A stretch of DNA of 64,000 bases, from positions 62,001 to 126,000 of the forward strand of contig CACCLG010000001.1 in assembly GCA_902546765.1 (NCBI GenBank), read 5' to 3'. The translations under genes and the position numbers were made by a program. The number at the start of each line of letters is the position of its first letter. The stretch's first letter is position 1. This DNA comes from an uncultured Pelagibacteraceae bacterium. Lineage in GTDB: Bacteria; Pseudomonadota; Alphaproteobacteria; Pelagibacterales; Pelagibacteraceae. The notes under the pieces are model-generated. The model ran no database searches, had not been told where the DNA came from, and saw nothing but the letters and a program-made list of their open reading frames with translations. Of the stretch, positions 56,307 to 64,000 are shown piece after piece.

Positions 56307-56975
56307 TTAAACTTTCTTTGCTCTCTCGCCAAATATTTTAGAACCTACTCTGATATAAGTAGCGTTGTTTTCTATGGCAGGAATAAAATCGGACGACATA
56401 CCCATGCTTAGTTCATTTAAGCCTAGATCTTTATTTAAATAATTCATCCTCATAAAATATTTTTCAGGATCTTTATAAATAGGCGGTATGCACATAGTTC
56501 CAATTACATTTAAATCTTTATCTAAACAATATTTGTAAAATGACTTTAAATTGTGTGGCTTGATCCCACTTTTTTGATCTTCATTACCAACATTTACTTG
56601 AATAAATAATTTAGGTTTTTTCTCTATTTTTTTTTGCTCCTCAGAGATTTTATTAGCAAGTTTTTCACTATCGAGAGAATGAATGTAATCAAATATTTTT
56701 AAAGCTAACTTTGTCTTATTAGATTGTAGTTTTCCAACTAAATGGAGTGATAATTTATTATTTTTTGTCTTAATATCAGTCCATTTTTCAATAGCTTCTT
56801 GAACCTTATTTTCTCCATAGTCTGTATGACCGTAATCGATTAAAGGGTTTATATGACTTATTTCAAATGTTTTTGAAACAGCAATAATTTTGATATTATT
56901 TTTGTTGTTAGTTTTTTCTCGATTTGCTTTTATTAAACGTTGTATGTTGTTTAAATTTATTATTGATTGATGCAT
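56307..56975 (-). CDS. pyridoxal phosphate homeostasis protein (YggS/PROSC)
   Basis: 222 residues. Alanine-racemase-like single-domain PLP-binding protein: KIIAVSKTFEISHI near 29-42 carries the PLP lysine, with YGENKVQEA near 54, HLVGKLQSNK near 78, QVNVGNEDQKSGI near 124 and LSMGMSSDF near 190. It buffers PLP rather than catalysing a known reaction. Its ATG shares the palindrome ATGCAT with the start of the divergent thiE-like gene. Confidence 0.93.
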   Translation of the reverse strand: MHQSIINLNNIQRLIKANREKTNNKNNIKIIAVSKTFEISHINPLIDYGHTDYGENKVQEAIEKWTDIKTKNNKLSLHLVGKLQSNKTKLALKIFDYIHSLDSEKLANKISEEQKKIEKKPKLFIQVNVGNEDQKSGIKPHNLKSFYKYCLDKDLNVIGTMCIPPIYKDPEKYFMRMNYLNKDLGLNELSMGMSSDFIPAIENNATYIRVGSKIFGERAKKV

Positions 56976-57554
56976 AGATTATTTAAAAAATACTACTTTA
57001 TAGATAGATTTAATACTACAGAACTTAAAAATTTAAACTCAAATACAACTATAATTTATAGAAACTATGCAAAAAAGCTTGATATAATTGAACTTCTGAG
57101 GATTAAAGAATTTTGTAAAAAGAGAAATATAAAGATTTGTTTAGCAAATAACTTTGGGCATGCTGTAAGATTTGGTTTTGATGGTGCTTATATTCCTTCA
57201 TTTAATAAGAGCCTTAAACATTTAAATTATAGTTTAAAAAAAAATTTTATAGTTTTAGGATCTGCACACAATATTAAAGAAATACGATTGAAAGAAAAAC
57301 AAAAAGTTAATCTAATTTTTATTTCATCAATATTTAAGAAAAATAAAAATTACCTTGGGCTTTATAGATTTAAAAACTTAGAAAAATTAACTAAAACTAG
57401 TATAATTGCTCTTGGAGGTATCAATAAAAAAAATATTAAAAAGCTTTCTTTAACATATTGTGTTGGTTTTGCTGGAATAAGCTATTTTAATAGATTTAGT
57501 CAAAAAAAAGGCCCCTTAAAAGGGGCCTTTAATTTAATTATGTCAAATAATTAG
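56970..57554 (+). CDS. thiamine-phosphate-synthase-like protein
   Basis: 194 residues from ATG 56970. A TIM-barrel of the ThiE/TenI family, recognised by YYFIDRF at the start, a central ICLANNFGHAVRFGFDGAYIP (residues near 73-93), GSAHNIKE, and ALGGINKKNIKK...GFAGISYF near the end. Key phosphate-binding GGI is present, but overall divergence leaves true thiamine phosphate synthase activity uncertain. The last 15 codons contain the porin terminator hairpin, and its end overlaps the porin stop by 4 bases. Confidence 0.72.
   Translation: MHRLFKKYYFIDRFNTTELKNLNSNTTIIYRNYAKKLDIIELLRIKEFCKKRNIKICLANNFGHAVRFGFDGAYIPSFNKSLKHLNYSLKKNFIVLGSAHNIKEIRLKEKQKVNLIFISSIFKKNKNYLGLYRFKNLEKLTKTSIIALGGINKKNIKKLSLTYCVGFAGISYFNRFSQKKGPLKGAFNLIMSNN
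57502..57530 (-). terminator. intrinsic terminator of porin, inside the thiE-like gene
   Basis: On the minus strand AAAGGCCCCTT pairs with AAGGGGCCTTT (11-bp perfect arms, 57507-57530) followed by T8 (57502-57509). It lies 20 bases past the porin stop and within codons for SQKKGPLKGAF of the convergent gene. Confidence 0.88.
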
Positions 57555-58501
57555 AATGCAAAAGTTAAATTAACTTCTGTTGCGTCTCTATCATCAGTCG
57601 GTGTTCCAGCTACGTTGTCAATTGAATGACGTGAAGCAGTTATTGACATTGAACCATTTGTCCAAGATACACCAATTGCATCTGCTTCTTGGTCTGATTT
57701 ACTTGCACCTGATTCAAATTCAACAGTTGAAGATCCGTATGAAATTGAAATGTCTTCGCTTACTGCATAAGAAACACCCCAAGCTTCAAACTCTGTATCT
57801 GAGTTAGCTGTTTGACTATCAGATTCGTTTGCTTGGAAACCAATAGTGAATGCATCCATTGCATATGTTGCATAGAAAACAGTGTTTTCTACAGTAGCAT
57901 CTGCAGTAGTGTTGTTATCTTCCATTGCAGCACCAATGTTTAAACCTTCAACACCAGTAAATGCAATACCAGCACCTGTCGTGCTGTCATTTGCACCACT
58001 TTCACTTGGCTTGTAGTTTAGCTTGATTTCTACACCATCCATCAACGCTTTGTTTGTGTAGATAAATGAATCGTCACCAGTTTGTTGTGATACTGGACCT
58101 GTTTCTCCACCACCACCTTTGATATCCCAAGACTCTTCATTGGCAGCTGGAGTTTTATCATCCCAAGAACCTACAGCACCATTTCCTGAAGTACCATTGC
58201 TTGCAAATCTAAGTGTACCAGCATCTCCCATGTCTACATCGAAATGAGCGTTGTAGTTAACTTGTGTTCTACCAGCCATGTTATTATAGTAACTTACTGT
58301 AAAACCGTTATCTAACTCAGCAGAACCTGTGAAAGAGATAGTAGTTTTTTGAGTCAATTTAGAGCCACCATTGTCAGCTCCAGAATTTCCTACATATGTA
58401 ATACCAGCTGTACCAGTAACATCTAATGACCCAGCAACAGCTGAAGATGATACAAGAGCAGTACCTAATGCAGTCAATCCTATTTTTTTAAGATTGTTCA
58501 T
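57551..58501 (-). CDS. outer-membrane porin
   Basis: 316 residues. Signal peptide 1-23 (IGLTALGTALVSSSAVAG), then a Gly/Asn/Asp/Ser-rich beta-barrel with alternating strands (GTAGITYVG, GFTVSYYNNMAGRTQVNY, ENTVFYATYAMDAFTIGFQ) and a terminal phenylalanine strand (ATEVNLTFAF), the signal for barrel assembly. Gram-negative porin family for passive nutrient uptake. A strong AAAGGAG ribosome site (58510-58516), long upstream leader and strong terminator fit high expression. GC is higher than in flanking genes. Confidence 0.88.
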   Translation of the reverse strand: MNNLKKIGLTALGTALVSSSAVAGSLDVTGTAGITYVGNSGADNGGSKLTQKTTISFTGSAELDNGFTVSYYNNMAGRTQVNYNAHFDVDMGDAGTLRFASNGTSGNGAVGSWDDKTPAANEESWDIKGGGGETGPVSQQTGDDSFIYTNKALMDGVEIKLNYKPSESGANDSTTGAGIAFTGVEGLNIGAAMEDNNTTADATVENTVFYATYAMDAFTIGFQANESDSQTANSDTEFEAWGVSYAVSEDISISYGSSTVEFESGASKSDQEADAIGVSWTNGSMSITASRHSIDNVAGTPTDDRDATEVNLTFAF

Positions 58502-58699
58502 ATTAATTACTCCTTTATTAAATTGTTAATATTAATATTAAACAGTGTTCTTTTATCAGGTATAAAGTTGTTGAATCTCAAATTTTTGTTGATTTATGTG
58601 TTATTTTTATAACTGTTGCATTTTTGCATCATTTTGGGATTTTTCAGTAAAAATTGACTATTTATGATTAATAATAAATAAAAACATAAAATTTAAAAA
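58502..58699. promoter_or_regulatory. divergent porin / DUF3576 control region
   Basis: This 198-base gap holds the porin Shine-Dalgarno, a 16-bp palindrome TTAATATTAATATTAA (58526-58541) near the expected start of porin transcription or in its leader, and a TTGCAT duplication near 58616-58630. I cannot assign -35/-10 boxes with confidence. No small gene or structured RNA is evident. Confidence 0.4.
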
Positions 58700-59251
58700 A
58701 TGAACAAAAATCTCAAAAAAATTCTTATTTTATGCTCTTTATTTGCATTTCTAAATGCATGCGGAATGGGAGCAGATGCTAGACAATTCCCCCCAGATGC
58801 AGAGTCAAGAGTAAAGAAAAATATCGAGGAAGGACGTGGATTTAGATTGTTTGATGATGATAAAAAAGGTGGTTCTGGAAATTTTGATTTTGCGAGCTCA
58901 AATAGTTTATGGAGGGCATCTCTTGATACAATTGATTTTATGCCATTGGCTTCAGCGAATTATAGTGGTGGAATAATAATAACAGATTGGTATTCAAGCG
59001 ATATAGGATCCGCAGAGTCTATAAAAATATCAATAAGATTTCTTACAAATGAGATAGTCTCTAATGCGCTTGATATAAAAGTATTTTACAAAAAATGTGC
59101 TTCTGTTGAAAGTTGCAAAATAATTGAGAAATCAGAGAATATAAAAAAAGAATTAACAAAGAAAATCTTAACTAAAGCGGCTGTATACGAAAAAGAGACT
59201 AAAATTAAAAATTTTAAGCCTTATAAAGGTAAAGTCACTACTAGAGATTAA
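58700..59251 (+). CDS. DUF3576 lipoprotein
   Basis: 183 residues. Lipoprotein signal peptide with lipobox LNAC (C21), then a conserved domain with SNSLWRASLDTIDFMPLASANYSGG and IITDWYSSD, characteristic of DUF3576. Function unknown; it sits directly upstream of leuS-lptE-holA in many alphaproteobacteria. Probably an outer-membrane or periplasmic envelope protein. Ten bases precede the leuS start. Confidence 0.82.
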   Translation: MNKNLKKILILCSLFAFLNACGMGADARQFPPDAESRVKKNIEEGRGFRLFDDDKKGGSGNFDFASSNSLWRASLDTIDFMPLASANYSGGIIITDWYSSDIGSAESIKISIRFLTNEIVSNALDIKVFYKKCASVESCKIIEKSENIKKELTKKILTKAAVYEKETKIKNFKPYKGKVTTRD

Positions 59252-59260
59252 AATTCATAA

Positions 59261-61804
59261 GTGGAACAAAACAATAGATATAATTTTAAGATTGTAGAAG
59301 ATAAGTGGCAAAGTTTGTGGGAGAAAAATAAAACTTTTAAAACTACTTTAGATAAGAGTAAAAAAAAATTTTACTGCCTTGAAATGTTTCCTTACCCATC
59401 AGGTAAAATCCACATGGGTCATGTTAGAAACTATACGATAGGGGACGTCCTTTCAAGATATAAAACTCTTCAAGGTTATAACGTACTTCATCCGATGGGA
59501 TGGGATTCATTTGGTTTACCAGCAGAAAATGCCGCAAAACAAAATAATTTAGATCCTAAAGAATGGACTGAGAAAAATATATCTGTGATGAAATCTCAAT
59601 TAAAAAAATTGGGCCTATCCATTGATTGGGATCGAGAAATTTCAACTTGTAGTGAGGACTATTATAAACATCAACAAATGTTCTTTTTAGAGCTTTATGA
59701 AAAAGGATTAGTTTACAGAAAAGAGAATTTTGTAAATTGGGATCCTGTTGATGAAACTGTATTAGCAAACGAGCAAGTAATTGATGGCAGGGGTTGGAGA
59801 TCAGGCGCAATTGTCCAAAGAAAAAAGCTTAATCAGTGGTTTTTTAATATTTCAAAATTTTCAGATGATTTATTAGAAGGACTAAATGAATTAAAAAATT
59901 GGCCAAATAAAGTTAAAGTTATGCAACAAAATTGGATTGGAAAATCTTTTGGTTGTGAGCTAAATTTTAAGATAGAAGGTAATTTACCTGTTAATGAAAT
60001 AAAATGTTTCACTACGAGACCAGATACTTTATTTGGCTTTTCATTTTTGGCTCTTTCGCCAGACCATCCAATATCAAAGCATTACGAGAACGATCCAGAG
60101 TTTATAAAATTTAAAGATGAATGCTCAAAAACAGGTACGACAGAGGAATCTTTGGCAATGGCTGAGAAGATAGGTTTTAAAACAAGTTTGAAGGCTATAA
60201 ATCCATTTAAAGAAAACGAAAGAGTTCCAGTTTACTTTGCAAATTTTGTGCTAATGGATTATGGATTTGGTGCTGTATTTGGTTGTCCTGGTCATGATCA
60301 AAGGGATTTTGATTTTGCAAAGAAATATAATCTTACAATAAAAACAGTTGTCAGACCAAAAGATATAGAAAATTTTGAGGTAAAAACAGAGGCATTTCCT
60401 GGGGAAGGTATAATGGTAAACTCAGAATTTTTGAATGGTCTCAAAGCACCCAACCAATCGGTAATAGAAGCTATAAAAATTTTACAAAAGAGAAAAATTG
60501 GAACAGAAAAAATCAATTTTAGATTAAAAGATTGGGGCGTTTCAAGACAAAGATATTGGGGATGTCCAATTCCTATCGCTTATAATGAAAAAGGTGAAAT
60601 TAAAACAATTCCAAAAGATCAACTGCCAGTAAAACTTCCAACAAATATTAATCTTAATTTTAAAGGAAATCCATTAGACAACAATGAAAGCTGGAAGATC
60701 ATAGATATTGAGGGGAAAAAATATTATAGAGAGACTGATACCTTAGATACTTTTGTAGACTCATCCTGGTATTTTTTAAGATTTTGTTCTCCTAAAAATG
60801 ATAAGTACGGTTTTGATTTGGATGAGATAAATTATTGGATGCCAGTAGATCAATACATTGGTGGTGTAGAACACGCCATTCTTCACTTGTTATATTCAAG
60901 ATTTTTTATGAGATCTATAGCTTACAATAATGATAAATTTAAATTTAAAGAACCATTTGAAGGTCTATTCACTCAAGGTATGGTTTGTCACGAAACTTAC
61001 AAAGATGAGAATAATAATTGGCTAAGTCCTGACGAAGTAGAACTAAGAGGAAAACATTATTATGTCAAATCTGATTCTTTAACAAAAGTAATTGTGGGGC
61101 CTTCAGAGTCAATGTCAAAGTCTAAAAAAAATGTAATTGACCCCGAAAATATAATAAATAATTATGGTGCCGATGCTGTAAGATTTTTTATACTCTCAGA
61201 CAGTCCTCCTGAAAAAGATGTTCAATGGTCAGACCAGGGAATGTTATCTTCTTACAAGTTTGTGCAAAAATTTTGGGGACTACATCAGAAAATTAAAAAT
61301 AATATTGTAGAAAACTATAATGGTAAAGAAGATGTAGTTTTAAAAAAATTTACTAACCAACTAATAGGTAAAATTACTCATAATCTTAATAACTTTAGTT
61401 ATAACGTTATGATAGCAAACATGCATGAAACTTATAACTTCCTTCAAAAACATCTTGAAAACAATTTAAATTCAAATGATCTAAGTGAATGTTATAAAAA
61501 GATTTTAGTTATATTTTCTCCAGTTTTGCCTCATCTAATAAACGAGTGTTTAAGCGAATTAAATTATGAAAAAAATAATTTGTGGCCAGAAACAGAGGAA
61601 AAATATTTAGAAAAAACCAACATTGATTATGTAATTCAAATCAATGGTAAAAAAAGATCATTAATAAATGCTGAAAAAGATCTTAAACAAGAATTATTAT
61701 TTGATCTTGTTAAAAAAGATAAACTGTTGGATAAATATTTAAAAGATATAACTATAAAAAAAATTATTTATGTAAAAAATAGGTTGATGAATATATTAAT
61801 ATGA
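59261..61804 (+). CDS. leuS: leucyl-tRNA synthetase
   Basis: 847 residues with a GTG start. Class I synthetase: HIGH-type motif [15 protein letters not shown] near 44-58, an editing domain (about 225-410) with [19 protein letters not shown], and the KMSKS loop, which here reads S-M-S-K-S ([11 protein letters not shown]) near residue 620. [15 protein letters not shown] is the post-editing hinge. The first Lys of KMSKS is Ser; the second, catalytically central Lys is kept. It overlaps lptE by four bases. Confidence 0.97.
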   Translation: MEQNNRYNFKIVEDKWQSLWEKNKTFKTTLDKSKKKFYCLEMFPYPSGKIHMGHVRNYTIGDVLSRYKTLQGYNVLHPMGWDSFGLPAENAAKQNNLDPKEWTEKNISVMKSQLKKLGLSIDWDREISTCSEDYYKHQQMFFLELYEKGLVYRKENFVNWDPVDETVLANEQVIDGRGWRSGAIVQRKKLNQWFFNISKFSDDLLEGLNELKNWPNKVKVMQQNWIGKSFGCELNFKIEGNLPVNEIKCFTTRPDTLFGFSFLALSPDHPISKHYENDPEFIKFKDECSKTGTTEESLAMAEKIGFKTSLKAINPFKENERVPVYFANFVLMDYGFGAVFGCPGHDQRDFDFAKKYNLTIKTVVRPKDIENFEVKTEAFPGEGIMVNSEFLNGLKAPNQSVIEAIKILQKRKIGTEKINFRLKDWGVSRQRYWGCPIPIAYNEKGEIKTIPKDQLPVKLPTNINLNFKGNPLDNNESWKIIDIEGKKYYRETDTLDTFVDSSWYFLRFCSPKNDKYGFDLDEINYWMPVDQYIGGVEHAILHLLYSRFFMRSIAYNNDKFKFKEPFEGLFTQGMVCHETYKDENNNWLSPDEVELRGKHYYVKSDSLTKVIVGPSESMSKSKKNVIDPENIINNYGADAVRFFILSDSPPEKDVQWSDQGMLSSYKFVQKFWGLHQKIKNNIVENYNGKEDVVLKKFTNQLIGKITHNLNNFSYNVMIANMHETYNFLQKHLENNLNSNDLSECYKKILVIFSPVLPHLINECLSELNYEKNNLWPETEEKYLEKTNIDYVIQINGKKRSLINAEKDLKQELLFDLVKKDKLLDKYLKDITIKKIIYVKNRLMNILI

Positions 61805-62274
61805 CAAAACAATTTTTTAAATTAATCTCTCTTTTTACCATATTATTTTTTTTAAATGGATGTGGGTTCAAACCAATCTTAGCTGGGTCTGATTATAATT
61901 TTTTAATTCAAATTGATAGTATGTCAGGTAATGGTCTAATAAATTCAAAGATTGAAAACAAATTGAAAGTGCTAGATGGAACAAAAAAAATCTATAAAGT
62001 GAATTTAAATTCTAAGGAAATTAAAAATATTCTATCTAAAGATTCTAAGGGAGACCCAAGTATTTTAGAGCTTGTAATAAATTTAAATTATAAATTAAGT
62101 GAAAATGGAAAAATTTTAGTAAATAGGAGTTTAACTCAAAGATCCAGTTATAATAATATATCAGATAAATTTGAGCTTAGTAAGTCAGAGGAAATTTTAA
62201 AAGATAATTTAGTGGAAAACTTAGTTTCAGATATAATTAATTCAGCAACAAATTTAATGATTAATGATAATTAA
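61801..62274 (+). CDS. lptE: LPS-assembly lipoprotein LptE
   Basis: 157 residues. Signal peptide with lipobox LNGC (C21) and the CGFKPIL start shared by LptE/RlpB; C-terminal half is a predicted alpha/beta fold with [23 protein letters not shown]. It plugs the LptD outer-membrane LPS channel. The placement between leuS and holA is diagnostic. It is linked functionally to the LptM-like lipoprotein at 6.6 kb. Confidence 0.88.
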   Translation: MTKQFFKLISLFTILFFLNGCGFKPILAGSDYNFLIQIDSMSGNGLINSKIENKLKVLDGTKKIYKVNLNSKEIKNILSKDSKGDPSILELVINLNYKLSENGKILVNRSLTQRSSYNNISDKFELSKSEEILKDNLVENLVSDIINSATNLMINDN

Positions 62275-63238
62275 ATCTTTTGAGGTTAACAAAGCTAAAT
62301 TTTTAAACTTTAGATCAATACTTTTATATGGCCTTAATAAAGGTTTTAAAGAAGAGGTGATAAAAACCAATATTTCATTAGGTTTTTCAGGAGAAATATT
62401 ACGTTATGAAGAGCCAGAAGTATTAGAAAATAGAGATACTATTCTTGAAGGTTTTATAAATGGGTCATTATTTGGTGAGACAAAGATGATGATTATTTCA
62501 AGATCTTCTAACAAAATACTTGGTTTTATAGAGGAATTTTTAGAGAGAAATATATTAAATGTACAAATAGTATTAAACTCTGAAAACTTAGATAAAAAAT
62601 CAAAGCTGCGAGCTTTATTTGAAAAAGATAAAAAATTAGCATGCATACCATTTTATGAAGACAACAATCAAAGTCTAAATATTTTTGCAATTAAATTTAT
62701 AAAAGAAAAAAATATAAAAATTTCACAAGAAACTATAAATTTGATTGTAGAAAGAGCACGAGGAGATAGAGGTAATTTAAATAATGAACTTCAAAAGTTA
62801 GAAGCTCTATCTATAACAAGAAAAAAAATCACACAGGAAGATGTATTTAATTTAACCAATCTTGCAGAAGATTATGGAATATTTGAACTCGTAGACAATT
62901 ATTTAGCAAAAAATAAGGTAAAGGTTTCAAAAATTCTAAATGAAAATAATTTTGTAAATGATGATAGCATTTTAATACTTAGGACTTTGCTAAATAGGTC
63001 AAAAAGGCTTTTAAAATTAAAGAATATTCAAAAAGAAAAAAATAATATTGATGAAGTAGTTTCATCTTATAAACCACTAATATTTTGGAAAGAGAAAGAT
63101 TTGGTAAAACAACAAATTAAAAATTGGTCTGAAAAAGAGATTAGAGAAAAAATTTATCAAATATCTAATTTAGAAATTTTGATCAAAAGGAATACGTCTT
63201 CTATAAATCTTGTATCAGACCTAATTAGCAATTATTAA
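62264..63238 (+). CDS. holA: DNA polymerase III delta subunit
   Basis: 324 residues. Clamp-loader delta subunit that opens the beta clamp (dnaN, 8.6-9.7 kb). LLYGLNKGFKEEVIKT near 20-35 replaces a P-loop and RARGDRGNLNNELQKLEAL near 163-181 fits the family helix. Overall weakly conserved, as is normal for HolA, but leuS-lptE-holA order supports it. Overlaps lptE by 11 bases and convergent parB by 4. Confidence 0.88.
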   Translation: MIIKSFEVNKAKFLNFRSILLYGLNKGFKEEVIKTNISLGFSGEILRYEEPEVLENRDTILEGFINGSLFGETKMMIISRSSNKILGFIEEFLERNILNVQIVLNSENLDKKSKLRALFEKDKKLACIPFYEDNNQSLNIFAIKFIKEKNIKISQETINLIVERARGDRGNLNNELQKLEALSITRKKITQEDVFNLTNLAEDYGIFELVDNYLAKNKVKVSKILNENNFVNDDSILILRTLLNRSKRLLKLKNIQKEKNNIDEVVSSYKPLIFWKEKDLVKQQIKNWSEKEIREKIYQISNLEILIKRNTSSINLVSDLISNY

Positions 63239-64000
63239 TAGTTTTCCTTGATTATCTTGATTAATCGATCAAGTTGATCAAGACCTTTATACTCAAAAAT
63301 TAATGTGCCAGTATTATTTTTTTTATTATTTAAAAATACTCTCATTCCAATTTTAGAACTTATTTGATTTTCAATATCTATTGAATTTGTATCTTTTGAT
63401 ATATTTGAACTTTTATTACTCTTTACCAATCTCACAAGAGCTTCTGCTTGTCTTACTGATAATTTTTTTCTTATTATTTTCTCAGCTAATAACACAGAGT
63501 TATCTAAGCCAACTAAAATCTTGGCATGACCCGGGGATATTTTGTCATTGATGATGTGTTCAATCACCTTAGCTGGAAGACTTAACAATCTAATACAATT
63601 GGATATATGAGCTCTACTCTTCCCAATAAATTTCGCAACTTTGTCTTGATCATAATTAAATTCATTGATTAATCTTTGATATCCCTCAGCTTCCTCTATA
63701 GGGTTAAGATCTTTTCTTTGAACATTTTCAACAATTGCAAATTCAAGAGACCTAAGATTGTCTACATTAAGAATTACTACTGGGACTTCGTTCAAACCAG
63801 CATTTTGGGCTGCTTGCCATCTTCTTTCTCCTGCTATCAATTCATATTTGTCATTGCTATCTTCTGATGCTCTTACAATTATTGGCTGAATAATTCCTCT
63901 TTCACGAATTGATGCTGTGAGTTCTTCTAAGCTGTTTTTGTCAAAGTTTTTTCTTGGTTGATATTTGTTTGGAATAATAGAACTAATCGATATTTTATTA
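63235..64000 (-). CDS. parB: chromosome-partitioning protein ParB, 5' end beyond window
   Basis: The frame remains open to base 64000, so about 255 residues of the C-terminal part are visible and the start lies outside. The ParB/CTPase domain shows SIRERGIIQPIIVR, the CTP-binding GERRWQAAQNAG and ENVQRKDLNPIEEAEGYQRL; the helix-turn-helix is VAKFIGKSRAHISNCIRLL; the C-terminal dimer region follows. It binds parS near the origin. parA is expected just outside the window on the same strand. Confidence 0.95.
   Translation of the reverse strand, partial: NKISISSIIPNKYQPRKNFDKNSLEELTASIRERGIIQPIIVRASEDSNDKYELIAGERRWQAAQNAGLNEVPVVILNVDNLRSLEFAIVENVQRKDLNPIEEAEGYQRLINEFNYDQDKVAKFIGKSRAHISNCIRLLSLPAKVIEHIINDKISPGHAKILVGLDNSVLLAEKIIRKKLSVRQAEALVRLVKSNKSSNISKDTNSIDIENQISSKIGMRVFLNNKKNNTGTLIFEYKGLDQLDRLIKIIKENY

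Overview
The window is a gene-dense, AT-rich stretch of an alphaproteobacterial chromosome, almost certainly from the SAR11 clade (Pelagibacterales, Candidatus Pelagibacter-like). This rests on very short or negative intergenic distances, Lys/Asn/Ile-rich proteins, a demethoxyubiquinone hydroxylase of the COQ7 type, an Irr-type Fur regulator beside fabA-fabB-fabI, and alphaproteobacterial gene orders (rpsT-dnaA, mutM-ubiE-ubiB-coaBC-dut, leuS-lptE-holA-parB, tsaB-fur-miaB-phoH-ybeY-lnt-metK-nusA-infB-rbfA-rpsO-pnp). There are no transposases, integrases, phage genes, CRISPR arrays or rRNA genes; one tRNA is present. The species is an inference, not a measurement. Layout: 1-8.6 kb holds a truncated acyl-CoA synthetase directly behind tRNA-Leu(CAA), a small membrane/redox group (YqaA, DsbB, COQ7), an HNH nuclease, an esterase, a HIG1 protein, a TlpA thioredoxin and an argH-lptM-lysA-plsC operon. 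8.6-17.7 kb carries dnaN-dnaA, rpsT and mutM on the minus strand, then a plus-strand run ubiE-ubiB-coaBC-dut-moeB-like-SH3. 17.7-23.3 kb is an iron/oxidative-stress and fatty-acid block: rubrerythrin, Fe-S oxidoreductase and DUF3501 next to irr, then fabA-fabB-fabI. 23.5-36.4 kb is the translation/RNA super-operon, colinear with other alphaproteobacteria but lacking several usual members. 36.3-47.2 kb holds cell-envelope and housekeeping genes (deacetylase, glucosaminidase, Nfu, trpS, murJ, maeB, BON lipoprotein, rsmI, LpoA-like, rdgB). 47.2-53.4 kb holds grpE-dnaK-dnaJ-dapB-nth-pfkB. 53.4-58.5 kb holds a 34-residue ArfA-like ribosome-rescue protein, a winged-helix regulator divergent from an L,D-transpeptidase, a TPR-sulfotransferase, yggS/thiE-like genes with fused start codons, and a porin. 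58.7-64 kb is DUF3576-leuS-lptE-holA meeting parB, which runs off the right edge. The most interesting signals are small or non-coding: (1) a perfect 11-bp inverted repeat flanking a TTGACA -35 box in front of rubrerythrin, whose half-site recurs in a near-palindrome between irr and fabA, so a likely Irr operator pair; (2) an intrinsic terminator placed between a possible promoter and the Shine-Dalgarno of nusA, which looks like an attenuator; (3) a 208-bp convergent gap after fabI with three 10-bp tandem repeats and two hairpins sharing a 14-mer; (4) two very small genes (ArfA-like, 34 aa; LptM-like lipoprotein, 38 aa); (5) divergent genes sharing a single ATGCAT as both start codons. No large undescribed multi-gene defence or biosynthetic system is visible; most of the window is core genome.
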